Positions 25,804 to 34,826 of a stretch of DNA of 64,000 bases are shown here, piece after piece. A program made the position numbers and the translations under genes. Each line of letters begins with the position of its first letter. The first letter of the stretch is position 1. Below the pieces are notes generated by a model. It saw only the letters and a program-made list of their open reading frames with translations, was not told the origin of the DNA and made no database searches. Location: contig OY782679.1 in assembly GCA_963678055.1 (NCBI GenBank), forward strand, positions 2,542,001 through 2,606,000, in the 5' to 3' direction. Origin of the DNA: CAXXOK01 sp963678055 (GTDB lineage Bacteria; Bacillota; Clostridia; Christensenellales; Aristaeellaceae).

Positions 25804-26106
25804 ATGTACACAGACAAAACCCTCACCTGCCGCGATTGCGACGCACCCTTCACCTTTTCTGCATCCGAGCAGGAATTCTTCGCCGAAAAAGGCTTCACGA
25901 ATGAGCCGACCCGTTGCCCTTCCTGCCGTGCAGCCCGCCGCAACAACGGTTCCTTCAACAGCCGTGGTGGAGACCGCAATGCGGATCGCCAAATGTATGA
26001 CGTCGTTTGCGATGGCTGCGGCGTTGCCACCCAAGTGCCTTTTCAGCCGCGTGGCGACAAGCCCGTATACTGCCGCGATTGCTTCAGCAAGCAAAACAGG
26101 CGGTAA
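25804..26106 (+). CDS. Small zinc-ribbon protein, CxxC-x17-CxxC type
   Basis: 100 residues, AAGGAG before the ATG. Two zinc ribbons: CRDC (9-12) with CPSC (38-41), and CDGC with CRDC separated by exactly 17 residues near the C-terminus. A basic, Asn/Arg-rich linker joins them. Such proteins are common in Clostridia and Chloroflexi and have no assigned function; nucleic-acid or protein binding is likely. Confidence 0.85.
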   Translation: MYTDKTLTCRDCDAPFTFSASEQEFFAEKGFTNEPTRCPSCRAARRNNGSFNSRGGDRNADRQMYDVVCDGCGVATQVPFQPRGDKPVYCRDCFSKQNRR

Positions 26107-26127
26107 TATCACCTGAAAAACAAATGT

Positions 26128-26154
26128 CCCTGCCAACCGGCAGGGGCGTTTTTT
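26128..26154. terminator. Terminator after the zinc-ribbon gene
   Basis: CCCTGCC AACC GGCAGGG stem-loop followed by GCGTTTTTT; the A-rich left flank may let it also serve the convergent ABC gene. Confidence 0.8.
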
Positions 26155-26189
26155 GATTGTAATATCGGGTTGTTTGGAGGCTGGCCGCG

Positions 26190-27989
26190 TCAGCTAAATT
26201 GCGCGTCATACAGCTCGCGGTAGAAACCGTGCTTTTGCATCAGCTGTGTATGCGTGCCGCTTTCTACTACGTTGCCGTCCTTAACAGCCAGGATGAGATC
26301 GGCATTTTGAATGGTGGACAGGCGGTGGGCCACGATAAAGCAGGTTTTCCCCTTCATCAACAAGCGCATCGCCCGCTGAATTTTCACCTCGGTGTGCGTG
26401 TCCACATTGGAGGTCGCCTCATCCAGAATCAGCATTTTCGCATCCACCAACATGGCGCGGGCAATGGTGAGCAGCTGTTTTTGCCCCTTGGAGATATTGG
26501 TTCCGTCATCCGACAGGATGGTCTGGTACCCCTCCGGCAAGCCCATAATGAAGTGGTGGATGTGCGCAGCTTTGGCGACCTTCGTAACCTCCTCCATAGT
26601 CGCGCCGGGCTTGGCGTAAGCGATGTTTTCAAACACCGTGCCGTGGAACAGCCATGTGTCCTGCAATACCATGGAATAGGCCTTGCGCAGGCTATCGCGC
26701 GTCAGGCCGCGCACAGTATGCCCGTCCACGGTGATCGTTCCGCTTTGTACATCGTAAAAGCGCATCAGCAGATTGATCAGCGTGGTTTTGCCCGCGCCGG
26801 TCGGGCCGACAATGGCAATCAAATTGCCGCGATCCGCCCGGAAGCTCAGGTCTTTGAGCACCGGTTTGCCGTCCACATAGCCAAAGTGTACATCGCGTAA
26901 TTCCACATCACCCTGGGTGCTGGTCAGCGGGGTTGCATCCACCTCGTCGGGGATTTCGATAGGCTCATCCAGCAGGGAAAATACCCGGTCGGCTGCGGCC
27001 AGGGCCGATTGCAGCTCGCCGTAAATGTTGGCGATTTCGTTAATCGGGCCGGAAAACTTGCGGCTGTAGAACACAAACGCCGAGATATTCCCGATGGTAA
27101 TACCACCGCCCAGGTATAGCAGCACGCCCAACACGCTGATCAGCGACATGGACAGGTTATTGATAAAGTTAATGCTCGGCCCGGTGGTACTGGAGAAGTA
27201 CTCGCTTTTGTAGTAAGCGTCCACTACATCCTCGTTCAGGTCGTCGAAATCCTTCAAGGTATTGGCTTCCTGATGGTAGGCTTTGAGGGTTTTCAGCCCC
27301 GAAATGACTTCCTCGGTGTAGTCGTTCAGGTCGCCCATCTTACGCGAACGCCTGCGAAACAGCGGCTGCGTGCGCTTGGTGATAAACCGCGTAATCAGCA
27401 CCGACAGGGGCACCGTAACCACAAACACCAATACCAGCACCGGCGAAATGGAAATCATCAACGCCAGCGAGCCCACGATGGTGATGATACTGGTCAGCAC
27501 CTGCACCACATCGGACGACAGCGAGGTATTGATGGTGTCGACATCATAAAAAATACGGCTGAGCACATCGCCAATCGGATGGGTGTCGAAAAAGCCCACG
27601 GGCATCTCGGCTATCCGGTTAAACAGATCCCGGCGCATGGTGCGGGTCACATTGCGGCTGATGTAGACCATCAGCACCGACAGCAGATACCCGAAGATTG
27701 ACGATGCCAGGTAGAACAGGGCCATCAGCAGCGCGTAATGCAGTACGCCGGGCATATCCACGCCGCCCTGCACGGTGCCGATGCTGTCTATCGCCTTACC
27801 GGCCAGTGCCGGGCCGATGAGCGCAAAGGTGTTGGACGCAAGGGTCAGCCCAAACGCCACCAGCAAAAGCCACTTAAACTTGAGCAGATATTTGCCGATG
27901 CGAAGCAAGATGGCACGGCGCGGCTTGCGCAGCTCACCGGCAACGTTGCCGCTGGGCAGTTTGCCCCGATGCATGCTATGCACGGACAT
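26190..27989 (-). CDS. Heterodimeric ABC exporter subunit with canonical Walker B
   Basis: 599 residues from the ATG at 27989, which overlaps the end of the partner gene by 14 bases. Six membrane helices (about 40-335), then an ATPase with Walker A GPTGAGKTT, Walker B MLILDEATSNVD and His in VAHRLS, but the signature is SKGQK instead of SGGQ. That combination marks the subunit of a heterodimer that supplies the catalytic Glu but a degenerate signature. Resembles multidrug exporters such as LmrD/TmrB; substrate unknown. Start choice rests on overlap and a weak GGTGG site. Confidence 0.88.
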   Translation of the reverse strand: MSVHSMHRGKLPSGNVAGELRKPRRAILLRIGKYLLKFKWLLLVAFGLTLASNTFALIGPALAGKAIDSIGTVQGGVDMPGVLHYALLMALFYLASSIFGYLLSVLMVYISRNVTRTMRRDLFNRIAEMPVGFFDTHPIGDVLSRIFYDVDTINTSLSSDVVQVLTSIITIVGSLALMISISPVLVLVFVVTVPLSVLITRFITKRTQPLFRRRSRKMGDLNDYTEEVISGLKTLKAYHQEANTLKDFDDLNEDVVDAYYKSEYFSSTTGPSINFINNLSMSLISVLGVLLYLGGGITIGNISAFVFYSRKFSGPINEIANIYGELQSALAAADRVFSLLDEPIEIPDEVDATPLTSTQGDVELRDVHFGYVDGKPVLKDLSFRADRGNLIAIVGPTGAGKTTLINLLMRFYDVQSGTITVDGHTVRGLTRDSLRKAYSMVLQDTWLFHGTVFENIAYAKPGATMEEVTKVAKAAHIHHFIMGLPEGYQTILSDDGTNISKGQKQLLTIARAMLVDAKMLILDEATSNVDTHTEVKIQRAMRLLMKGKTCFIVAHRLSTIQNADLILAVKDGNVVESGTHTQLMQKHGFYRELYDAQFS

Positions 27990-29688
27990 CACCACCCAAC
28001 TGCAGTTGCGCAATTTCGCGGTATAGTGTGCAGGTTTGCATGAGCTCGCTATGGGTGCCAAGACCCCGCACCTGCCCGTCCTCCAGCACCAGTATTTTAT
28101 CGCAGTGCATGACCGCGCTGATACGCAGGGCGATAATGACCGCCGTTGCACCTTCCAGGTGGTCAAGCTCCCGGCGTAGCGCTGCCTCGGTTTTAAAATC
28201 CAATGCGCTTGCCGAATCGTCCAGCAGTAAAATCTCCGGTTGTCCGGCCAGGGCCCGCGCCAGCAGCATGCGCTGCTGCTGCCCGCCGGAGTAGTTCTGC
28301 CCGCGGGTTTGCACCTGCGCTTTCGGGCCGCCTGCGGCGCTTACAAAGTCCTCCGCCTGCGCGCTGCGAATGGCCGCGTCCACCTCCTGCATGGAAATTG
28401 CACGGCCGAGCCGAACATTGCTTTCTATGGTGCCGCGAAACAGCGTATCGTTTTGAAATACAACACCTATGCCCTGGCGCAACTGTGCTAAGGGAATCTC
28501 CTGTACATCCTGCCCGTAAATGCGCACGCTGCCGCTATCCAGCTGATGAAAGCGCATCAGCAGCCGAATCAGGGTGGATTTCCCCGCGCCGGTCGGCCCC
28601 AGTACCCCCAGCGACTGTCCGCGCTCCAGCGTGAAGGACACATCGTGCAGCGCGTCCTCCTTGCCGTTATAGGAAAAGCTGACATGGTCAAAGGCGATAT
28701 GCGGCTGGGTCGCGTCCGGCGTGTAGCGCTCGTCGCCCGCTTCTTCCTCCTTGGCGTCAATCACGGCGGCAATGCGGTTGGCCGAGGCGACGGCCTTGGA
28801 AAACATGGTTAAAATGCGGGTGATGATCATCATCGCCGAGAGGATAATGGTAAAGTAATTTAAAAACGCGATGATCGCCCCCACGTTGGACAGCCCGCCG
28901 TTGACGCGCGATGCGCCAACCACGACCACAACCACCAGCCCCGTATTCAGCAAAAACTGCATCACCGGGCCGTTGACCGCCATCACCATGGAGGCTTTCA
29001 TTTCGCTTTGGGCCACCTCGTCGTTGACGGTCTCAAAGCGCTTTTTTTCATCCTGCGATTTGGACAGAGCACGGATAATGCGGATGCCCGTGGCGTTTTC
29101 ACGCACAATGCGCACCAGCCTGTCCACAGTTTCCTGCAAGCCGTTGTACAGCGGTATGCCTTTTTTGGAAATATACACAACCAACAGTGCCATAAACGGC
29201 AGCATGGCCACCAGAATAAACGCAAGCACCGGGTCCAAAAGGAGCATCATCAAGATGCCGCCAAGCACCAGAATCGGCGCACGAATGCCAATACGCTGGG
29301 CCATGCCGATGACCCGGTACACATGGTAGCTGTCGGAGGTCATCCGCGAAATTAGCGACGGAATGGTAATCCGGTCGATTTCGCTGCCCGACAGATGGGT
29401 AATTTTTCGAAGCAGATCGTGCCGCAGGGTGCGGGTGGCATCGCGGGCCACGCCGATGGCGATGCGGTTGGCCAAAATATTAATCACCCAAGCCGCAATG
29501 GAGCACAGCACCATCATGCCGCCCCAGAACAGTACCTGTTGTCTGTCATTTTGCATGGATACCGAATCAATAATATGCGCCAGAATCCACGGGATGAGCA
29601 GATCCAAAATGGTTCCAAAAAACTTTAGCGTCGTTCCGCCCGCTACGCGCTTGACGTGCGGTTTTACATAGTGCAGTATTAAGTCCAA
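27976..29688 (-). CDS. Heterodimeric ABC exporter subunit with degenerate ATPase site
   Basis: 570 residues from a TTG at 29688 (GCGGGG upstream). Six membrane helices then ATPase: Walker A GPTGAGKST, good signature YSGGQQQR, but Walker B LLLLDDSASALD has Asp in place of the catalytic Glu, and the switch region reads ALRIS, so the H-loop His is missing. This complements the other subunit: one degenerate and one active nucleotide site, as in LmrC/TmrA-type heterodimers. Probable drug or lipid export. Confidence 0.9.
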   Translation of the reverse strand: MDLILHYVKPHVKRVAGGTTLKFFGTILDLLIPWILAHIIDSVSMQNDRQQVLFWGGMMVLCSIAAWVINILANRIAIGVARDATRTLRHDLLRKITHLSGSEIDRITIPSLISRMTSDSYHVYRVIGMAQRIGIRAPILVLGGILMMLLLDPVLAFILVAMLPFMALLVVYISKKGIPLYNGLQETVDRLVRIVRENATGIRIIRALSKSQDEKKRFETVNDEVAQSEMKASMVMAVNGPVMQFLLNTGLVVVVVVGASRVNGGLSNVGAIIAFLNYFTIILSAMMIITRILTMFSKAVASANRIAAVIDAKEEEAGDERYTPDATQPHIAFDHVSFSYNGKEDALHDVSFTLERGQSLGVLGPTGAGKSTLIRLLMRFHQLDSGSVRIYGQDVQEIPLAQLRQGIGVVFQNDTLFRGTIESNVRLGRAISMQEVDAAIRSAQAEDFVSAAGGPKAQVQTRGQNYSGGQQQRMLLARALAGQPEILLLDDSASALDFKTEAALRRELDHLEGATAVIIALRISAVMHCDKILVLEDGQVRGLGTHSELMQTCTLYREIAQLQLGGDVRA

Positions 29689-29823
29689 GCTTGCATTGCC
29701 CCGCTTTCATCGTCTGTGCAATAGTATAGCGCGAATCAAGGCGAGGTACAAGGCGCGCGGGCGTTTCAACCGGCGCATCCCCGTGTACGCTGATAGAGGA
29801 TCAATTTTGTTAGGAGCGATGGT

Positions 29824-30426
29824 ATGACACGCAGCAAACCCGGCCGACCGCTATATTCCTTTGCAGAAAGCTACCGCATTATTTACAAGGCAATGCGTAC
29901 CGTGCCCTACATGATACACGGCGAAAAACAGGGCCTGCTGTCCGTTGCCCTGCGAGAACGGCTGATGATGGCAGTCACCCAGGTAAACGGCTGTGCCATG
30001 TGTTCCTGGTACCACAGCAAAGTCGCACTGGAAACGGGCATGGCAGAGGCGGAAGTTCGCCGCCTGTTGTCGGGAGAGCTGGCAGATGTACCGGATGATG
30101 AGCTATCCGCCGTACTATTTGCCCAGCACTATGCCGATACACGCGGCAAGCCGGACCTCGTTGCCTGGAACCGCCTGTGCGATCAGTACGGTAAAGATGC
30201 GGCACTGGCTATGCTCGGTGCCATACGCGGCATTATGATGGGCAACCTGCTGGGCATGCCCTCCGGCTCGCTGATGAGCCGCCTGGGCAGCAAACGCTAT
30301 CAAAAAGACCCCCGCAGCTCGCTTCCTTACGAGCTGATGATTCTTTTATCCAGCGTTGTGTTTTTCCCGCTGGCCCTGCTACACACGGGCGCAGCGAAGC
30401 TATTGCACCTGCCAATCGAACCGTGA
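29824..30426 (+). CDS. AhpD-fold carboxymuconolactone decarboxylase-family protein with C-terminal membrane helix
   Basis: 200 residues, TTAGGAG upstream. The AhpD/CMD core has the redox motif C57-A-M-C60 with H64 (NGCAMCSWYHSK), so peroxidase-linked thiol chemistry is likely. An unusual C-terminal extension (about 168-195) is hydrophobic (ELMILLSSVVFFPLALL) and should anchor the protein in the membrane. Alone between convergent and unrelated genes. Confidence 0.85.
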   Translation: MTRSKPGRPLYSFAESYRIIYKAMRTVPYMIHGEKQGLLSVALRERLMMAVTQVNGCAMCSWYHSKVALETGMAEAEVRRLLSGELADVPDDELSAVLFAQHYADTRGKPDLVAWNRLCDQYGKDAALAMLGAIRGIMMGNLLGMPSGSLMSRLGSKRYQKDPRSSLPYELMILLSSVVFFPLALLHTGAAKLLHLPIEP

Positions 30427-30441
30427 ACCATACTCCCCATG

Positions 30442-30472
30442 CCGCCTGCAGCTTGCTTGCAGGCGGTTTTTT
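30442..30472 (+). terminator. Terminator of the AhpD-like gene
   Basis: CCGCCTGCA / TGCAGGCGG stem with seven-base loop and TTTTTT; the AzlC promoter follows. Confidence 0.88.
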
Positions 30473-30480
30473 GCTGCGTC

Positions 30481-30509
30481 TTTACGCCGCATGTAAGCAA
30501 TGGTACAAT
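30481..30509 (+). promoter_or_regulatory. Promoter of azlCD
   Basis: TTTACG, 17 bases, TACAAT, 32 bases before the azlC start. Confidence 0.55.
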
Positions 30510-30540
30510 ACTTGGGATATCAAAAAGGAGCAGCACCGTT

Positions 30541-31251
30541 ATGTCACCAGAACATCCTAGAATGCGGGCACTTCGGGCCGCCTTCCCCTACACCATCCCG
30601 ATCATGACGGGGTTTGTGTTTCTGGGCATCGCCTATGGCTATTACATGACAGCGGAAGGTTTCCACGCGCTGTACCCCATTATCATCAGCCTGAGCGTGT
30701 ACGCAGGCTCGATGGAGTTTGTCACCGTGGGGCTGCTCAAGGAAGCGTTCGACCCTGTCCGTGTCCTGATTCTGACCCTGATGATTAACGCACGGCACCT
30801 GTTTTACGGCATTTCGATGCTGGATCGCTACCGCGCGGCCGGGCGCAAGCGTTTCTTTTTAATTTATGGCATGTCGGACGAAACCTTTTCCGTCAACTGC
30901 GCCGCGGCCATCCCGCCGGATGTGGACAAGGGCTGGTTTATGCTGTGGGTAACGGTGCTTGACTACTGCTACTGGCAGTTTGGCACGGTGGCGGGCGCGC
31001 TGCTTGGGTCCGTGGTGAAAATCAACACCGAAGGGCTTTCGTTTGTGCTCACAGCGCTGTTCGTGGTGCTGTTTATCGAGCAATGGCTGCAAGATAAAAC
31101 CCATCACAGCGCACTGCTGGGTCTTTTCGCGTCGCTGGTCTGCCTTATTATTTTCGGCAGTTCAGGCTTTATTATCCCATCCATGCTTGTCATTATTGCC
31201 GGGCTGACCCTGATGAAAAAACCGCTGGAAAAGGCAGGTGATTGCCCGTGA
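30541..31251 (+). CDS. azlC: Branched-chain amino acid exporter large subunit AzlC
   Basis: 236 residues from the ATG at 30541 (AAAGGAG upstream). Family signature FPYTIPIMTGFVFLGIAYGYYM, SLSVYAGSMEFVTVGLL, and LMINARHLFYGISML; about seven membrane helices. Works with AzlD to export branched-chain amino acids and analogues. Confidence 0.94.
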   Translation: MSPEHPRMRALRAAFPYTIPIMTGFVFLGIAYGYYMTAEGFHALYPIIISLSVYAGSMEFVTVGLLKEAFDPVRVLILTLMINARHLFYGISMLDRYRAAGRKRFFLIYGMSDETFSVNCAAAIPPDVDKGWFMLWVTVLDYCYWQFGTVAGALLGSVVKINTEGLSFVLTALFVVLFIEQWLQDKTHHSALLGLFASLVCLIIFGSSGFIIPSMLVIIAGLTLMKKPLEKAGDCP

Positions 31252-31574
31252 CGCTTTCGCAGGAACTCATCACCGTCGGGATGATCATTCTGGGCACGGT
31301 CTTAACGCGCTTTTTGCCGTTTATTTTAATTTCCAGCAAAAAGCCAACGCCCAAGTACATTCAATACCTGGGCGTGGTGCTGCCATCGGCTGCGATGGGG
31401 CTTTTGGTGATCTATTCGTATAAGGATGTATCCGTGCTATCGGGCAGCCACGGGCTACCGGAGCTGATCGCCACCGCCGTGGTGGTTGCCCTGCACCTGT
31501 GGAAGCGGCAAATGCTGCTATCCATCGCGGGTGGTACGGTGCTGTATATGCTGCTGCTTCAGTTTGTGTTTTAG
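31248..31574 (+). CDS. azlD: Branched-chain amino acid exporter small subunit AzlD
   Basis: 108 residues from the GTG in a GTGA overlap with the azlC stop (AGG-G site eight bases before; a TTG six bases earlier is too close). Three membrane helices, with the family segment GTVLTRFLPFILISSKKPTPKYIQYLG.. LPSAAMGLLVIY. Coupled to azlC. Confidence 0.9.
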   Translation: MTLSQELITVGMIILGTVLTRFLPFILISSKKPTPKYIQYLGVVLPSAAMGLLVIYSYKDVSVLSGSHGLPELIATAVVVALHLWKRQMLLSIAGGTVLYMLLLQFVF

Positions 31575-31582
31575 CCCGCCAT

Positions 31583-33190
31583 TTACGGTTTGGGGGTGCG
31601 GATCACAGTCAGGTTTTTCTTAATTTCGTGTTTTTCTTCATACATCTTCTCGTCCGCGCGGGTAATAATATCATCCACAGAAATATCTTCATTGGACATG
31701 AACACGCCGATTCCATGGCTGACGCTGACGCAATAAGGCCTTTGTTCCTGCGTATTGATTTCCTCAAACTTCCTGTTAATGCGCTGCCAAACCGATTCCG
31801 CGTCGGTCATTGACAGACGGTCAAACACAATCAGGAATTCATCTCCGCCAAAACGCGAGATAAAATCGTTGCCGCGTACGCTGTCCTGGATGACCGTGGC
31901 TATGGTTTTAATCAGCTCGTCCCCCCGGTCGTGTCCAAGCGTATCGTTGACTACTTTTAGGTCATTCACGTCGATAAAGCAAACGGCAATTTCATACCCT
32001 CTGTCCAGCGTCTGTTTGCGCAGCTCTTCCAGCTTTTGGTACCCTGCGCGCCGGTTGTATACGCCGGTTAACGCGTCAAACTCGGAGTAATACAAAATCT
32101 CCTTGTTTTGTGCCCTGCTCACGGCAATGAACGCTGCCAAGGCAAACGCAATGCCACTGATGAGCAAATAAACGCTCCAGTATTTCCTCAGAACACGGCC
32201 GATGGTTTGCAGCATCGTTTGCGAAAAGTGCTGGCCATGGGTGGATGTCGCCGGAATAAACGATACGATATGGAAAACCCCCGCATCGCTGAACACCAGC
32301 ACATCGAAGTTTTTTGCCAGAACCGCTTTCTCCGTCGATAGCGATGTATAGAAGAATGTGCCGGCTTCCGTTGAGACCTGTCCATACCCTCTGCTGCCGG
32401 AGATGATATCCCATGCCTGCGGATGCTCGTTTGCAAAGCTTTCGTCCATGCGGCTTTCAAACATGAAGCCCCATTCTTTTTCAGGCTGCTCACTGTTGTA
32501 CAGCCAATACCCATTCTTGTTGAGCAGGGATATTTCAGTTTCTCTGTCCTCTGCAATGTCACGCACATCTTGGAGCATATCATCGGCGTTGTAGTTGAGC
32601 ACAACCACACCATCCCGCCAGTTGCCCTGGTGCAGTGGCGTGCTCAGGCGCAGCATCGGCCGAAACGGAATTTCTATTTTTCCGTTTTCCATATTTAAAT
32701 CCATCTCGGAAATATAGATTTTCCCATTACTCATCAAGCGCCCGGTTAAAAAGTAGGTATGCGTACTTTTATCCTGCAGTTCACTTTCATCAACGGCATA
32801 GGCACCCAGCGGACTATAGTTGATCCGAATTTGTTCCTGTCCCGTGTTGTCCAGGTAACGAATCTGGTCAAATACCTTATATCGATTTGCAAACGCAATC
32901 CAGGGTTCCTCGATCCGCTTATAGTCTCCCAGCATTGAATCGCTTAGCTTCAACATATCGGTGACGAACAGGATATCTGCCGCACGGCGATTGAGTTTGT
33001 CTTCCATAGTCGTCTTTTCAAGTTCGACCAAATCACGCTCTATGATCTCAACCCTACTGCGGATATTGGCATCTTCATTCACCTGCAGTAAATAGGTAAC
33101 AACCAGAAATACTAGCGACATCACAACAAAGGCGATGAGCGTGTACAACTGGGCTGTTCGTTTTTCTTTGCGGAGCCATTGAATAAACAT
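31583..33190 (-). CDS. Membrane diguanylate cyclase with dCache-type sensor
   Basis: 535 residues from the ATG at 33190, chosen for the AAAGGCGG site; an in-frame ATG at 33226 is less well placed. Membrane helix about 15-37, an extracellular region of about 250 residues resembling a dCache domain, a second helix near 305-325, then GGDEF. The active site is intact (RFGGDEF) and an RxxD inhibitory site lies five residues before it (RGND). It should make cyclic di-GMP. A GGDEF-EAL protein lies at 40089. Confidence 0.92.
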   Translation of the reverse strand: MFIQWLRKEKRTAQLYTLIAFVVMSLVFLVVTYLLQVNEDANIRSRVEIIERDLVELEKTTMEDKLNRRAADILFVTDMLKLSDSMLGDYKRIEEPWIAFANRYKVFDQIRYLDNTGQEQIRINYSPLGAYAVDESELQDKSTHTYFLTGRLMSNGKIYISEMDLNMENGKIEIPFRPMLRLSTPLHQGNWRDGVVVLNYNADDMLQDVRDIAEDRETEISLLNKNGYWLYNSEQPEKEWGFMFESRMDESFANEHPQAWDIISGSRGYGQVSTEAGTFFYTSLSTEKAVLAKNFDVLVFSDAGVFHIVSFIPATSTHGQHFSQTMLQTIGRVLRKYWSVYLLISGIAFALAAFIAVSRAQNKEILYYSEFDALTGVYNRRAGYQKLEELRKQTLDRGYEIAVCFIDVNDLKVVNDTLGHDRGDELIKTIATVIQDSVRGNDFISRFGGDEFLIVFDRLSMTDAESVWQRINRKFEEINTQEQRPYCVSVSHGIGVFMSNEDISVDDIITRADEKMYEEKHEIKKNLTVIRTPKP

Positions 33191-33245
33191 CTGTGTCACC
33201 GCCTTTTGTTTGAAAGCGTTACGCATACATCTATTTTCTACCAAT

Positions 33246-33274
33246 AGTATAGTACGTTTGCCTAAATAACACAA
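33246..33274 (-). promoter_or_regulatory. Promoter of the diguanylate cyclase
   Basis: On the minus strand TTGTGT, 17 bases, TATACT. A small hairpin CCGCC-CGAA-GGCGG (33281-33294) just upstream may end the GH43 transcript, but its T run is poor. Confidence 0.6.
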
Positions 33275-33302
33275 CCGCAACCGCCCGAAGGCGGCTGTTT
33301 GT

Positions 33303-34706
33303 CTACTCGGTTTCCAGTGTGAAGGATTTCAGGTGCGGGCTACCGGTGCCGCGATACGACAGGTAAATAGCGTGTACGCCATCCGGAATTCTCACCGGCG
33401 CGCTGTAGGTTTCCCACACGTTGGAGGACTTGATGGCTATCGAGCCAAGGGTCGGCCCGTCCCAGGCGGTTTTCACATCAAACGTACCGCTGCAGTAGGC
33501 GCGGGTGGTGACCGCTACACGGGTAACGCCCTTGCAGTCGAAATACTTAAACCCAACGGTTGTCCCCTCGTGGATATCCGCCACATAGCCCTTCAGCTCG
33601 TCGCCGTCGCGCCCGTCCTGAGTAATTTTGGGGAATCCCGGCTCGCCGGACATGGGCTGATCCGTCTGCGTGAACAGGTGGCAGGCAATGTAGGCGGGGT
33701 ATTCGCCTTGGCCCTGCAACGGGCCACCGTTCAGGCCGCAGGACGTGATCTCCACCTGGGGGATGCTGCCGTCTTCCAATATTTCGATTGGCTCGGCACA
33801 CACCTGCCGGCTGAAGAACGTGCCGTTGGTATGGCGGTGATAGAAAATATACCACTGTCCCCGGATTTCCACGATGCTGCCGTGGTTGTTGCCGCCGTAA
33901 GCTACAGGCTTCTTAGTGGGTTTATAGGTATCGATATGCATATCGTTGTTTGAAACCAGCACACCGCCGAAGCTGAACCCGCCGGTGGGGCTGTCGCTTA
34001 CGGCATAGCACAGCTCATGCATGGCCGCAGACGAATACACAAAGTAATATTTCTCGCCCACCTTGCGGATGGAGGACGCTTCAAAGAACGGATGTTTTTC
34101 AAAGCTTGTCCCACCCGCGTACGCGCCGCCGGGCGCGACAAATCGCGGTTCTTCCACAATCGTGAGCATATCCTTATCCAGCACCGTGACCATGGAGCCG
34201 TGGCGGGTTGTATCGTGCGCCCAGGCAAAGCCTGTGTACATGTAGGTGACATCCCCCTCGGTGAGTACACCGGGGTCGAACTGCGGCTCGTCGCCCTCGC
34301 GCTCGCCAAGGCGGGTTCCATCCGGGTAGTGGACATAACCGTGGAAGGTGTACCGGCCCGCAGGCGTATCACATACGGCGACGGAAACAATATTTATCTT
34401 GTCGTATACATAAAACAGGTAGTACCGCCCATCCGGCCCCACGGTGACATCCGGCGCGTACAGGCACATTTTTCCCTCGCTGTTGATGGGATCAGCGTTG
34501 CGGGGGTAGATAACCCCTTCGTAGCGCCAGTTGCCCAGGTCGTCCACCGGGGCCGACCAGCAAACATAATCGCCCATGCAATACACATAGCCGTTAAATA
34601 AATCGTGTGAACCGTACACATACACCCGGTCGCCAAACACATAGGGCTCGCCATCGGGGATGTATTCCCACGAAGGAAGATAGGGGTTAAACGCCTGTTG
34701 TTTCAT
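33303..34706 (-). CDS. Glycoside hydrolase family 43 protein with C-terminal beta-sandwich module
   Basis: 467 residues from the ATG at 34706 (GGAAAGGA upstream). Five-bladed propeller of GH43: probable catalytic base D18 in YIPDGEPYVF, the YAPDVTVGPDGRYYLFY blade, and general acid E in FFEASSIRKVGEKYYFVYSS, plus GGNNHGSIVEIRGQWYIFYHRH. The last 120 residues look like a CBM6-type sandwich. No signal peptide, so it probably acts on imported oligosaccharides; GH43 enzymes are beta-xylosidases or alpha-arabinofuranosidases. Neighbour of fucI and GH31. Confidence 0.88.
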   Translation of the reverse strand: MKQQAFNPYLPSWEYIPDGEPYVFGDRVYVYGSHDLFNGYVYCMGDYVCWSAPVDDLGNWRYEGVIYPRNADPINSEGKMCLYAPDVTVGPDGRYYLFYVYDKINIVSVAVCDTPAGRYTFHGYVHYPDGTRLGEREGDEPQFDPGVLTEGDVTYMYTGFAWAHDTTRHGSMVTVLDKDMLTIVEEPRFVAPGGAYAGGTSFEKHPFFEASSIRKVGEKYYFVYSSAAMHELCYAVSDSPTGGFSFGGVLVSNNDMHIDTYKPTKKPVAYGGNNHGSIVEIRGQWYIFYHRHTNGTFFSRQVCAEPIEILEDGSIPQVEITSCGLNGGPLQGQGEYPAYIACHLFTQTDQPMSGEPGFPKITQDGRDGDELKGYVADIHEGTTVGFKYFDCKGVTRVAVTTRAYCSGTFDVKTAWDGPTLGSIAIKSSNVWETYSAPVRIPDGVHAIYLSYRGTGSPHLKSFTLETE

Positions 34707-34776
34707 ATCGGCAGTCCTTTCCATATCGTATTGTCCGTTTTTTTGCAGCCATAGTATACCACGCCCATACCGTAAA

Positions 34777-34803
34777 AGAAAACGGCCTTGCAGGCCGTTT
34801 TCT
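34777..34803 (-). terminator. Terminator of fucI
   Basis: Perfect AGAAAACGGCC TTGCA GGCCGTTTTCT stem-loop with T run on the minus strand. Confidence 0.85.
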
Positions 34804-34826
34804 GGATTCGATTTCAGGTCATTGTC

